Positions 1-8,429 of a stretch of 64,000 bases of DNA are shown here, piece after piece. The DNA comes from Neorhizobium galegae (GTDB taxonomy: Bacteria; Pseudomonadota; Alphaproteobacteria; Rhizobiales; Rhizobiaceae): contig NZ_JAGIPG010000003.1 in assembly GCF_017877055.1 (NCBI RefSeq), forward strand, positions 186,001 to 250,000. The letters are read 5' to 3'. The notes under the pieces were generated by a model. The model was not told where the DNA came from and did not search any database. It was given only the letters and a program-made list of their open reading frames with translations. Position numbers and translations under genes: made by a program. The number at the start of each line of letters is the position of its first letter. Positions within the stretch are counted from its first letter, which is position 1.

Positions 1-2
1 GC

Positions 3-797
3 ATCGAAGAGGACAGGCAGAAGAGTAGGCTCTCCTCGGTTTCGATGGCGATCCGCATCCTCAAAGCCTTCGAAGGCGACGATGCGGAGATCGGGATCAC
101 CGAACTCGCCCGCCGTCTCGGCATTGCCAAAAGCACCGTCCATCGCCTGGTAGTGACGCTGATGGCGGAGGATTTCCTCGAGCAGAATCATGACACCGGC
201 CGGTATCGGCTGGGGCTCGGGCTTTTCGGTCTCGGCTCGCTGGTGCGCAATCGAATGGACCTTTCGACCGAAGCGCGCACGCTTTTGATCGACCTGAGGC
301 AGGAGACGGACGAGACGGTGCTGCTTGCTGTGCCGGCCGGGCCGGAGATCATGTATATCCGCGTCCAGCCGTCCCGGCAGGCGGTGCGCATCAGCGCTGA
401 GATCGGCATGCGCGCGCCCTATCATTCGACGGCAGCCGGCCGGGCGATGCTCGCCTTCCAGCCGGAAAGCCGCATTGCTGCGCTCACTAGGGCCCTCTTG
501 CTGCCGCGAACCCCGAAAACCATCACTGATCCCGACAAGTTGCAGAAACTGCTCGGCAATATCCGTCGACTTGGCTACGCGGTGGAAGACGAGGAGAATG
601 AACTTGGCATGCGCGCCATTGCGGCACCCATCCACGACGCCCAGTCGGAAGTGGTCGGCGCCGTTGCAGTCGCCGGTCCTGTCCAGCGCCTGTCGCTGAA
701 AAATCTCAACGGTTTTGCCGAACCGCTGCTGGTCGCGGCACGCGCCATCTCCGCCCGCCTCGGGCATCGCGGCTCGCTCGGATCAGGCGATTCCTGA
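3..797 (+). CDS. IclR-family transcriptional regulator (5' end outside window)
   Basis: A DNA-binding repressor or activator of the IclR family. The open frame continues upstream of the first ATG (position 45) to the window edge, and the residues before it (SSVSMAIRILKAFE) are the usual start of an IclR winged-helix domain, so the true start lies outside the window. Visible parts are the helix-turn-helix (ITELARRLGIAKSTVHRLV) and the C-terminal effector-binding domain with the ELGMRAIAAPI segment typical of the family. It is followed on the same strand, after about 150 bases, by the dehydrogenase genes, so it may control them. The ligand cannot be told from sequence. Confidence 0.9.
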   Translation: MEEDRQKSRLSSVSMAIRILKAFEGDDAEIGITELARRLGIAKSTVHRLVVTLMAEDFLEQNHDTGRYRLGLGLFGLGSLVRNRMDLSTEARTLLIDLRQETDETVLLAVPAGPEIMYIRVQPSRQAVRISAEIGMRAPYHSTAAGRAMLAFQPESRIAALTRALLLPRTPKTITDPDKLQKLLGNIRRLGYAVEDEENELGMRAIAAPIHDAQSEVVGAVAVAGPVQRLSLKNLNGFAEPLLVAARAISARLGHRGSLGSGDS

Positions 798-946
798 CGC
801 GCGGCAGCCGTGACGATTTAATGTTCCAGAAGGGTTGCCGCAGATTGGGTGCGCTCTAGGTGAATCGTTGAACCGTTCGGTTCGATCTCATCGGCGCACG
901 TCGTTCTGGCGCGTCACCGACCTTTTCTCTCCGGGGAGGTCTTCCT

Positions 947-1699
947 ATGGAAACCCACTGTCTTAAGCGCCCCACGCGGCGCCAATTCCTTTCTTCCGTC
1001 GCTTTTACCATTTTGGCCGGCAGCGCGGCTCCCGTGATGGCGCGCAGCATTTCCGGCAGCCTGCCCTGGGAGGCACGTTCCGCCGATCCGCCGGTGCAGG
1101 TGAAGCCGGGAGGCTGGCTGTTCTTCACGCCGGAAGAGGCGCAGACCATGGAAGCGGTCGCCGACCGGCTGGTGCCGGCCGACGAGCTTTCGCTCGGTGG
1201 CAAGGATGCCGGCTGCGTTCTCTATCTCGACCGGCAGCTGGTGGGATCCTACGGCACGTCGAGCCGGCTCTATACCAAAGGCCCGTTCATGCCCGGCCTT
1301 GCGACGCAAGGCTATCAGGCGCCTGACACGCCGGCTCAGCGCTACCGATCCGGGATTGCCGCGCTGAACGCGTTCACCCGCGAAACCAAGGGTGGCAAGC
1401 GCTTCGCCGAGCTTGCGCCCGCCGATCAGGACGCGGTCCTCACGGATCTCGAAGCCGGCAAGATCACCCTGCCGAACAAGGTGGATGCCAAGTCCTTTTT
1501 CAACCTGATGCTCGCCAACGTGATGGAAGGCTTTTTCGCCGACCCGATCTATGGCGGCAACAAGGACATGGCCTCGTGGAAGATGCTGGGTTTTCCCGGC
1601 GCGCGATACGACTACCGCGACCACGTTTCCAAACACAACCAACCCTATCCCCTGCCTCCGGTCTCGATCGCAGGCTCGATGGAATGGATGACCAGGTAG
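947..1699 (+). CDS. Gluconate 2-dehydrogenase subunit 3 family protein, Tat-exported
   Basis: Small (gamma) subunit of a membrane-bound FAD-dependent dehydrogenase, 250 residues. The N-terminus has a twin-arginine signal (RRQFLSS at residues 11-17, a hydrophobic stretch, cleavage near VMARS), which in this family carries the folded flavoprotein partner across the inner membrane. The body has the family features FFTPEEAQTMEAVADRLVPAD and GFFADPIYGGNKD. A ribosome site (gaggtcttcct) precedes the ATG. It is first of three genes with the GMC flavoprotein (12 bases downstream) and cytochrome c. The sugar or sugar acid oxidised is not defined by sequence. Confidence 0.9.
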   Translation: METHCLKRPTRRQFLSSVAFTILAGSAAPVMARSISGSLPWEARSADPPVQVKPGGWLFFTPEEAQTMEAVADRLVPADELSLGGKDAGCVLYLDRQLVGSYGTSSRLYTKGPFMPGLATQGYQAPDTPAQRYRSGIAALNAFTRETKGGKRFAELAPADQDAVLTDLEAGKITLPNKVDAKSFFNLMLANVMEGFFADPIYGGNKDMASWKMLGFPGARYDYRDHVSKHNQPYPLPPVSIAGSMEWMTR

Positions 1700-1711
1700 G
1701 GACTGAAAAAT

Positions 1712-3478
1712 ATGACCACTATTCTACCCCGCAAGGACGTCGTGATCGTCGGCCTTGGCTGGACAGGCGCGATCCTGGCCCACGAATTGACCGAGGACGG
1801 GCTCGATGTCGTTGCGATCGAACGCGGTCCGTGGCGTGATACGGCGACCGATTTCAACATCGGTTATGCCCAAGACGAGCTCCGTTACGGCATCCGCCGC
1901 GATCTCTTCCTGCAGCCGGCCGTCGAAGCGATGACGATGCGCAACAACACCTCGCAGACGGCGTTGCCGATGCGCGACTACGGCTCCTTCCTGCCCGGCA
2001 ACGGGGTGGGCGGCGCCGGCGTTCACTGGAACGGCCATACCTGGCGGTTCTGGGACAGCGACTTCCAGATCGCCGACCACCTGAGGGATCGTTACGGCGC
2101 AGCACGGATCCAGGAGCTGCAATTGCAGAACTGGGGCGTGACGGGCGCCGAGATGGAAAAATCCTTCGACCGTTTCGAATATCTCGCCGGCATTTCCGGC
2201 AAGGCGGGCAATATCAACGGCCAGATTCAGGAGGGCGGTAATCCGTTCGAGGATCCGCGCTCGCGCGACTATCCGCTGCCGCCATTGCAGATGACCTATG
2301 CGCCGACGCTGTTTGCCGAGGTGACGAAGTCGCTGAACCTGCACCCGTTCCCAACGCCGGCTGCCAACCTTTCCAAGGACTATATCAACCCGCTCGGCAT
2401 CGCCATGGGCCAGTGCACCATGTGCGGTTTCTGCGAACGGTTCGGCTGCGCCAACTATTCGAAATCCTCGGCCCAGACGACCATCCTGCCGGTGCTGATG
2501 AAAAAGAAGAATTTCGAGGTCCGCACGGAGTCGGAAGTCCTGCATGTCGACCTCGACGTCTCGAAGAAACATGCCCGCGGCGTCACCTATGTGAATACGT
2601 CGGGCGAAGAATTCTTCCAGCCGGCCGACATGGTGCTGCTCTGCGCTTATGGCCTCCACAATGTCCGGCTGATGATGCTATCGGGCATCGGCCAGATCTA
2701 CGATCCGAATACCGGTGAAGGGACTGTCGGCCGCAATTACTGCTACCAGACCAATGCCGGTGCGCAGGTGTTCTTCGACGACAAGAACTTCAATCCGTTC
2801 GTCGCCGCCGGCGCGCTCGGCCAGACGGTGGACGATTTTAACGGCGATGCCTTCGACCACGGGCCGCTCGATTTCGTTGGCGGTGCCGGCATCAACTGCA
2901 TCCCCTCCAACGGCCGGCCGATCCAGACCCGCCCGACCCCGCCCGGCACGCCGCGCTGGGGCAGCGACTGGAAGAAGGCGACCGTCAAGTCCTACAAGTC
3001 GACGCTCGGCTTTTCCTCGCAAGGCTCGAGCTATCCGACCCGCGGCAACTATCTGGACCTCGATCCGACCTATACGGACCGGTTCGGGCGGCCGCTGCTG
3101 CGCTTCACCTTCGATTTCCCGGATAACGACATCCGCATGTCGAACTGGGTTTCCGACCGGATGGAGGACATCGCCAAGGCCTTTGGCGGCCGGCAATACA
3201 CCAATACCCGCCGTAAGAAGGGCTGGGATTCGGTGCCCTACCAAAGCACCCACAATACCGGCGGGGCGATCATGGGCACCGACCCGAAGACCAGCGCCGT
3301 CAACAAATACCTGCAGAGCTGGGATGTCGCCAACGTCTTCGTCATCGGTGCCTCCGCCTTCGCGCACAATGCCGGCAAGAACCCGACCGGCACGGTGGGG
3401 GCGCTCGCGTTCCATGCGGCGGACGCCATCCGCCAGCAATATCTCCGCAACCCGGGCCAACCGCTGGTGTCGGCATGA
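1712..3478 (+). CDS. GMC-family flavoprotein, large subunit of a membrane-bound dehydrogenase
   Basis: Catalytic FAD subunit (588 residues) of a periplasm-facing alcohol, sugar or gluconate dehydrogenase. The N-terminal Rossmann segment VIVGLGWTGAILAHEL (about residues 10-25) binds FAD. The C-terminal catalytic half carries the GMC signature (THNTGGAIMGTDP) and ends with ASAFAHNAGKNPTGTVGALA. A cysteine cluster C-x2-C-x2-C-x4-C at residues 235, 238, 241 and 246 is visible and could hold an Fe-S cluster, as in FAD-glucose dehydrogenases. It has no signal peptide of its own and would be exported with the Tat-bearing small subunit. Its stop overlaps the cytochrome gene start by 4 bases, so translation is probably coupled. 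Confidence 0.9.
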   Translation: MTTILPRKDVVIVGLGWTGAILAHELTEDGLDVVAIERGPWRDTATDFNIGYAQDELRYGIRRDLFLQPAVEAMTMRNNTSQTALPMRDYGSFLPGNGVGGAGVHWNGHTWRFWDSDFQIADHLRDRYGAARIQELQLQNWGVTGAEMEKSFDRFEYLAGISGKAGNINGQIQEGGNPFEDPRSRDYPLPPLQMTYAPTLFAEVTKSLNLHPFPTPAANLSKDYINPLGIAMGQCTMCGFCERFGCANYSKSSAQTTILPVLMKKKNFEVRTESEVLHVDLDVSKKHARGVTYVNTSGEEFFQPADMVLLCAYGLHNVRLMMLSGIGQIYDPNTGEGTVGRNYCYQTNAGAQVFFDDKNFNPFVAAGALGQTVDDFNGDAFDHGPLDFVGGAGINCIPSNGRPIQTRPTPPGTPRWGSDWKKATVKSYKSTLGFSSQGSSYPTRGNYLDLDPTYTDRFGRPLLRFTFDFPDNDIRMSNWVSDRMEDIAKAFGGRQYTNTRRKKGWDSVPYQSTHNTGGAIMGTDPKTSAVNKYLQSWDVANVFVIGASAFAHNAGKNPTGTVGALAFHAADAIRQQYLRNPGQPLVSA

Positions 3479-4686
3479 GCAAGATCCTTTTCTCCCTCAC
3501 CCTTGCGGCTACGACGTTTTCGGCAGGTCTCGCGCTTGCCCAGGCTCCCGACCAGGCGGACGAGATCATCCGCGGCCGTTACCAGGCTATCCTCGGTGAT
3601 TGCGCCGCCTGTCACACCGCGCCGGGGGCAAAACCGCTCTCCGGCGGGCTGCCGCTCGAAACCCCCTTCGGCCAGATCATCCCGCCGAACATCACGCCCG
3701 ACAAGGCGTCCGGTATCGGCAACTGGACGGAGGCGGATTTCCGCAGCGCCCTGAAGACCGGTATCGGCCATGACGGCAAGCGGCTATACCCCGCCATGCC
3801 CTATCCGGCCTATACCAGGATGACCGACAGGGACATCGGCAATCTCTGGTCTTATCTCAGGACCGTCGATCCGGTCTTCAACCCGGTCGAATCCAACCAA
3901 CTGCCGTTCCCGTTCAACATCCGCCTGTCGATGATGGGCTGGAACATGCTGAATTTTGCGCCCGGCGAATTCCGGCCCGATCCGTCGAAATCGGCAGAAT
4001 GGAACCGCGGCGCCTATATCGTCCAGGGGCCGGGTCATTGCGGCACCTGCCATTCGCCGAAAACCGTGCTCGGCGCCGATGAGACCAGCGAAGCACTGCA
4101 GGGTGGTTCGCTGCAGGGATGGTATGCGCCCAACATCACCGGCAACTCCTATATCGGGATCGGCAGCTGGAGCGAGGACGAGATCGTCCAGTACCTGAAG
4201 ACCGGCACCAACGGGCATACGATCGCCTCGGGGCCGATGGCGGAGGCGATCCAGGCCTCGACCTCCCTCATGGCCGACGAGGACGTCAAGGCGATCGCCA
4301 CCTATCTCAAGAGCACCGAAGGCGGACCGGCACAAAAACCGCAGCCGATCCCCGCGAGCGATGCGCGCATGAAGGTAGGGGCGGCGATCTATCACGACAC
4401 CTGTTCCGCCTGCCATGGCGGCGACGGCAAAGGGGCGAGCCAGCTCTTCCCGGCCCTTGCCGGCAGCTCGATCGTGCAACAGCCGAGTTCGGAGACGCTG
4501 ACACGCCTGGTGCTGCAGGGCAGCCAGGCGGTGCATACGCCGCAGGCGAAGACCACCCCCTCCATGCCCTCGCTCGGTTGGAAGCTCTCGGATGAGCAGG
4601 TAGCGGCGGTGCTCACCTATGTCCGCAACAGCTGGGGCAACGCTGCGCCTTCGGTAGGGGCATCGGATATCGGAGCGCAGCGATAG
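3475..4686 (+). CDS. Triheme cytochrome c, electron-accepting subunit
   Basis: Membrane-associated cytochrome c (403 residues) that passes electrons from the GMC flavoprotein to the ubiquinone pool. A Sec signal peptide (residues 1-23, ending LALAQA) is followed by three c-type heme sites: CAACH (residues 43-47), CGTCH (189-193) and CSACH (310-314). Three hemes and this length match the cytochrome subunit of gluconate and alcohol dehydrogenases. Start ATG at 3475 overlaps the previous stop. No C-terminal membrane helix is obvious, so attachment may be through the complex. It closes the three-gene operon. Confidence 0.92.
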   Translation: MSKILFSLTLAATTFSAGLALAQAPDQADEIIRGRYQAILGDCAACHTAPGAKPLSGGLPLETPFGQIIPPNITPDKASGIGNWTEADFRSALKTGIGHDGKRLYPAMPYPAYTRMTDRDIGNLWSYLRTVDPVFNPVESNQLPFPFNIRLSMMGWNMLNFAPGEFRPDPSKSAEWNRGAYIVQGPGHCGTCHSPKTVLGADETSEALQGGSLQGWYAPNITGNSYIGIGSWSEDEIVQYLKTGTNGHTIASGPMAEAIQASTSLMADEDVKAIATYLKSTEGGPAQKPQPIPASDARMKVGAAIYHDTCSACHGGDGKGASQLFPALAGSSIVQQPSSETLTRLVLQGSQAVHTPQAKTTPSMPSLGWKLSDEQVAAVLTYVRNSWGNAAPSVGASDIGAQR

Positions 4687-4743
4687 AGGTTGCGGGCTTT
4701 CACCGGCTCTCCCGTCCCTTGGGCGGCGCGACAGCGCCCGCTG

Positions 4744-4870
4744 ATCTCCCCCCTTGTGGGGGAGATGTCACCGAAGGTGACAGAGGGGGGTGGTGCCGCA
4801 AATTCAATTGCCGAAGAGTGTGCCGCAGCGCGCCCCTCTACCCCGCCGGGCAAGAGGGGCATCCTGGCTG
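4744..4870. repeat. Rhizobial-type intergenic mosaic palindrome (RIME-like)
   Basis: The 289-base gap between the cytochrome c and pepT genes holds stacked perfect inverted repeats: ATCTCCCCC/GGGGGAGAT (4744-4752 and 4758-4766, 5-base loop), immediately followed by GTCACC/GGTGAC (4767-4772 and 4776-4781). G-rich and C-rich stretches further on (AGAGGGGGG near 4782, CCCCTCT near 4833, AGAGGGGCAT near 4852) can pair with each other. Such elements are scattered between genes in Rhizobiaceae and suggest the host group. They may also act as a terminator or mRNA-stabilising hairpin after the cytochrome gene. Confidence 0.75.
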
Positions 4871-4975
4871 GGCGCGTGATGATATCCAACCGCCCACCTT
4901 CATTTCCCGCCTTCACGGGCCCACGTCCACCCGCTACAACTCCATTTTTCCGTTCGCAATTTTGGATTTTCCCCC

Positions 4976-6211
4976 ATGGCCGATAGCGTTACCGATCGTT
5001 TCCTCCGTTACGTCGTCATCGACACCCAGTCCGACGCCAAATCACCTTCCCAGCCCTCCACGATGAAACAGAAGGATCTCGGCCGGCTGCTGGTCGAGGA
5101 AATGCTGGCGATCGGCATTACCGATGCGCATCTCGACGAGCACGGCTATATCTACGGAACGATTCCGGCGACGACTTCGAAGAACAATGTGCCCGTCATC
5201 TGCTTCTGCGCTCATATGGACACCGCGCCGGATTTCTCCGGCACCAACGTCAGGCCGCAGATCGTCAGAAACTACCAGGGCGGCGATATCCAGCTCGTCG
5301 GCGATCCGAACCAGGTGATCCGGGTATCCGAACATCCGGTGCTGAAGGACCAGATCGGCAATGATATCGTCACCTCGGACGGCACAACGCTTTTAGGCGC
5401 CGACGACAAGGCGGGCATTGCCGAGATCATGGCGGCCGCCGAATTCTTCATCAACAACCCGGACGTCAAGCACGGTGCGATCCGCATCCTGTTCACCACC
5501 GACGAGGAGATCGGCCGCGGCGTCGACAAGGTGGACCTGAAGAAGCTCGGTGCCGATTTCGGCTATACGCTGGACGGCGAGACGGCCGGCACGATCGAGG
5601 ACGAGACGTTTTCGGCCGACGCGGTGGAGATCGCCATCAAGGGCGTCGCCATGCATCCGGGCTTTGCCTTCGGCAAGATGGAGAACGCCATCAAGATCGC
5701 CGGCGGCATCATCGCCAGGCTACCGAAGGACATGACGCCGGAAACCACCAGAGGCCGCGATGGTTTCATCCACCCGACCGGCATGTCCGGCGTGATGGAA
5801 AAGGCGAACCTCTCCTTCATCATCCGCGATTTCACGGAAAGTGGACTGAAGACCAAGGAGACCCTGCTCGAAGACATCACCAGGCAAGTGATCGCCGACT
5901 ATCCCGGCTCGTCCTACACCTTCACTGTCAAGGAACAGTACCGCAACATGAAAGTGGTGCTCGACCAGCATCCGGGCATTGTCGACTACGCGGTCGAGGC
6001 GATCAGCCGGGCCGGCATGACCCCGGTGCGCGGCAGCATCCGCGGCGGTACGGATGGTTCGCGCCTATCCTTCATGGGCCTGCCCTGCGCCAACCTCTTC
6101 GCCGGCGGCCACGCCTTCCATTCTCCGCTGGAATTCGTCAGCAGCCAGGACATGGAACTGGCGGTAAAGACGGTGGTGGAGCTTGCGAAACTGTGGGAGG
6201 AGCGGGCGTAA
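4976..6211 (+). CDS. pepT: Peptidase T (tripeptide aminopeptidase)
   Basis: Cytoplasmic di-zinc aminopeptidase of the M20 family that removes the N-terminal residue from tripeptides. It is 411 residues, the usual PepT length. Metal-site motifs are in order: CAHMDTAPD (His80, Asp82), LLGADDKAGI, the catalytic glutamate pair in TTDEEIGRG, the aspartate in LDGE, and the final histidine in GGHAFHSPLEF. The region between is the PepT dimerisation domain. It stands alone between repeat-bearing intergenic regions and has no evident link to its neighbours. Confidence 0.95.
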   Translation: MADSVTDRFLRYVVIDTQSDAKSPSQPSTMKQKDLGRLLVEEMLAIGITDAHLDEHGYIYGTIPATTSKNNVPVICFCAHMDTAPDFSGTNVRPQIVRNYQGGDIQLVGDPNQVIRVSEHPVLKDQIGNDIVTSDGTTLLGADDKAGIAEIMAAAEFFINNPDVKHGAIRILFTTDEEIGRGVDKVDLKKLGADFGYTLDGETAGTIEDETFSADAVEIAIKGVAMHPGFAFGKMENAIKIAGGIIARLPKDMTPETTRGRDGFIHPTGMSGVMEKANLSFIIRDFTESGLKTKETLLEDITRQVIADYPGSSYTFTVKEQYRNMKVVLDQHPGIVDYAVEAISRAGMTPVRGSIRGGTDGSRLSFMGLPCANLFAGGHAFHSPLEFVSSQDMELAVKTVVELAKLWEERA

Positions 6212-6549
6212 GGGCATCTGTGGTAACCGTGACATGCCTCTGATTTCGCCTGCCGGGACCTTCTCCCCGCAATTGAGAGGGTAAGTAAGGGTACAGAGCC
6301 AAGCATGCCCTGATGTGCATCGCCGCATCGAGCATCGATGATCGAACCTTGCCGGCGGCCGGTATGCCAGATGCCGAGAACCGGGCGGAGAGCGGGGCTA
6401 CAAGAACCAGGCCGCGGTGCCTTGACGCGGTCCTCTCCGACAGCCAGTTCTCCGAAACGTCGTTTGCCGATATGGATCACGTCGTCGGTCGTTCAAAACG
6501 CTCCAAGGGCAAACTTAAATACTGGATTAGTGACCCGCCAGAGCTTCGT
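6212..6549. other. Intergenic region with degenerate repeat remnant
   Basis: These 338 bases lie between the convergent pepT and flavin reductase genes. Around 6256-6290 the text ccttctccccgcaa followed by gagaggg looks like a decayed copy of the rhizobial GGGGAGAAGG-type palindrome. I see no convincing gene, tRNA or terminator in the rest. Confidence 0.4.
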
Positions 6550-7086
6550 TCAAAGCGGCGTCGGGGAGCCGAACCGGCCACCGGAATAAATAAGCGCCCG
6601 AGTCGAGCCCTCCTTGACGATCGCTTCCACCCGTCCGACGAGAACGGCATGGGTGGATGACTCGTATTCACATTCCAGCCGGCAGTCGAACACGCTTAAG
6701 GCGTCCGCCAATATCGGCGCGCCGGTGGCAAGCGTGCTCCATTTACCGAAGTTAAACCGATCGGAGCCGTAGATCTTCGTCACTCCCGCAAAACATTGGG
6801 CGAGTTCCACATGGCCTTCGTCGAGGAAATTCGCAGAGAAGTAGCCGTTGGCGCGCAGATGCGGAAGGATGGCGCTGTTGCGGTTGACGCATGCCAGGAT
6901 CATCGGTGGTTGATCGCTGAGCGAACAAACTGCCGAGGCTGTCATTCCGTGGCGCAGGTCGCCATCGCCTGTGGCAATGATCGTCACCGGCGTTGCGACC
7001 TTTTTCATCGCCGCCCTGAATATCTCGGCGTCGATCGGCGGCGCATCCGTCTGCTCGGCAATATTCATCGCGTTCGGTATCATCAT
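6550..7086 (-). CDS. NAD(P)H:flavin reductase (RutF/HpaC-like) partner of the monooxygenase
   Basis: Short-chain flavin reductase (178 residues) that reduces free FAD or FMN with NAD(P)H to supply a two-component monooxygenase. The flavin-binding signature GMTASAVCSLSDQPPMILA, followed by CVNRNSAILP, is very like RutF and HpaC. FDCRLECEYESSTHAVLVG in the second half is also family-typical. ATG is at 7086 with an AGG-rich site just upstream and a second ATG directly behind it. It lies 49 bases after the GntR regulator on the same strand, so the two form an operon diverging from the HpaB-type oxygenase gene it is expected to serve. Confidence 0.88.
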   Translation of the reverse strand: MMIPNAMNIAEQTDAPPIDAEIFRAAMKKVATPVTIIATGDGDLRHGMTASAVCSLSDQPPMILACVNRNSAILPHLRANGYFSANFLDEGHVELAQCFAGVTKIYGSDRFNFGKWSTLATGAPILADALSVFDCRLECEYESSTHAVLVGRVEAIVKEGSTRALIYSGGRFGSPTPL

Positions 7087-7135
7087 GCACCTGCCTTTCG
7101 ACGCTCGTTTCGGGATTGGTGGGGAGGTCGGTTCT

Positions 7136-7828
7136 CTATTTTGCCGACGGTGTCGACGGGGCGCCGCCGTTCAGCCATTTCAGGATCGCAACCAGATGCT
7201 CGTGCATCGCCTGTTGAGCTTCGGCGGCCCTGCGGCCACGAATGGCGTCGACGATGATTTCATGGTGCCGCCAGCCGGTTTCGTTCGTGTAGGCCGGCAG
7301 CCGGGTTCGGATCGTCTCCTCCCATGTCAGATCCATCACCTGCTCGAGCAGATAGGCGGCTAGGATGTTGTGGCTCGCGACCGCGATCGCCCGGTGGAAC
7401 AGGTTGTCATTGCCGCGATCGAAAACCGTCGGCTCCGCCAGTGAATGGGCGGCAACGATATCGTCGATCTCGGTCGGGGTGCCGCGGATCGCAGCCAGAC
7501 GCGCGATCTCCGGCTCCAGAAGCAGGCGGACTTCCCACAATTCCGCCGGGCTCGTCCTGCTTGCGATATTGGCGCGGGTAGCGATCGCCTGCTTTGCGCT
7601 GCGAGGCTTGCCTTTGGATGGTTGCGCGTTGCGGGACTGGGTTTCCGGAATCCTGTTGTCGTCGCGCAGCGTCGAAAGCGCCTTGCGCAGCATATGGCGG
7701 CTGACGCCAATCTGTTCGGCAAGCTGTCGTTCGGGGGGGAAGTCGCCGTTTTCCGCAAGGCCGAGAATGGCCTGGGTAACCTCCTCTATCGAATTGGGCG
7801 GGTTTTTCACGTCGATGCCTGCGTTCAT
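7136..7828 (-). CDS. GntR-family (FCD/FadR type) transcriptional regulator
   Basis: A 230-residue DNA-binding regulator. The N-terminal winged helix includes FPPERQLAEQIGVSRHMLRKAL. The C-terminal all-helical FCD ligand domain shows the usual acidic and histidine positions (DNLFHRAIAVASHN, then WRHHEIIVDAI and MHEHLVAI), which bind a metal and an organic acid in the family. The frame could start 19 codons earlier, but ATG 7828 has a clear ribosome site (ctggaggagc). It shares its operon with the flavin reductase and faces the 15-kb catabolic run across an operator-rich gap. It is therefore the likely substrate-responsive regulator of both strands and probably autoregulated. Confidence 0.9.
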   Translation of the reverse strand: MNAGIDVKNPPNSIEEVTQAILGLAENGDFPPERQLAEQIGVSRHMLRKALSTLRDDNRIPETQSRNAQPSKGKPRSAKQAIATRANIASRTSPAELWEVRLLLEPEIARLAAIRGTPTEIDDIVAAHSLAEPTVFDRGNDNLFHRAIAVASHNILAAYLLEQVMDLTWEETIRTRLPAYTNETGWRHHEIIVDAIRGRRAAEAQQAMHEHLVAILKWLNGGAPSTPSAK

Positions 7829-7958
7829 GGTGCTCCTCCAGATTTCTCGAAATGACACAAGCCGGATATGGTTTCCGGCTTTCATCCGAAAAACTGTGCC
7901 TGTTGTTCGGCAGCCCCTGCGGGGTCGCCGTTTTGGTTTTTATGCGACCCAATGTATA

Positions 7959-7973
7959 TGGTTGATGCAACCA
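7959..7973. promoter_or_regulatory. Putative GntR/FCD operator, perfect inverted repeat
   Basis: TGGTTG-ATG-CAACCA is a perfect 6-base inverted repeat with a 3-base centre. That size and spacing fit FadR-subfamily operators. It lies 131 bases upstream of the regulator start (7828). Confidence 0.6.
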
Positions 7974-7990
7974 AATGTCCATATTGTATT

Positions 7991-8027
7991 TGGTTGAATA
8001 TTGGTTGCCGGTTGAATTGCTTGGTTG
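7991..8027. promoter_or_regulatory. Cluster of GGTTG half-sites
   Basis: Four direct copies of (T)TGGTTG or GGTTG occur at 7991-7996, 8001-8007, 8010-8014 and 8021-8027, beside the perfect palindrome. They could be lower-affinity sites for the same regulator. The spacings (10, 9 and 11 bases) are close to one helical turn. Confidence 0.45.
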
Positions 8028-8228
8028 TGCACATAAAATAGCCGATTATGGCGGTGCTCAAATTTTTTTCACGAAGCGCGCGCTGTAAAATAACTGAATA
8101 ATTACAAATAGTTGTACGCATAGAGCTTGGGAATTTCCATGCTGCGACTGCGAAATTTCACGAAACCCGTGAAAATTATTGCTTGCAACGCCCTCAACCA
8201 AAGTCTAGCTTTCGATAAAGGATATGTT

Positions 8229-8269
8229 GTGGTTGTGCATTTGGTTGTGCCGATCCGTTGCATCAACCA
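8229..8269. promoter_or_regulatory. Second operator-like cluster upstream of the monooxygenase operon
   Basis: Two GGTTGTGC units (near 8231 and 8243) precede GTTGCATCAACCA (8257-8269). Those 13 bases occur identically, on the other strand, in the palindrome at 7959-7973. The cluster lies 160-200 bases upstream of the monooxygenase start and probably binds the same regulator. Confidence 0.5.
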
Positions 8270-8429
8270 AATGCGACCGAATTCATCCCTGGAAATCGAT
8301 CCAGCGCGAATGCTGCGAAAACAGCCCGACGCTTTTGCCCGATCCGGCCCTCCGGATCGCAGGAAACCTATGCGCCCATTCTGCCCAATCAACCTTGGGG
8401 CCGGACCCGGAAGAAGACGGAAGTCAGAT

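Larger units (their letters stand above)
7829..8429. promoter_or_regulatory. Divergent regulatory region between GntR/reductase and HpaB operons
   Basis: This 601-base AT-rich non-coding region separates the two divergent transcription units. It holds a perfect palindrome, a second diverged palindrome and several TTGGTTG half-sites, listed separately. An open frame reaches back from the monooxygenase gene to 8127, but the operator-like sites inside it and the family length argue for the start at 8430. I could not pick a single convincing sigma-70 promoter by eye. Confidence 0.6.

Noticed and set aside
8127..8429. A 101-codon N-terminal extension of the HpaB-type gene
   Set aside because: The extension contains operator-like sites, has no similarity to the family and would make the protein too long; ATG 8430 gives the normal length.
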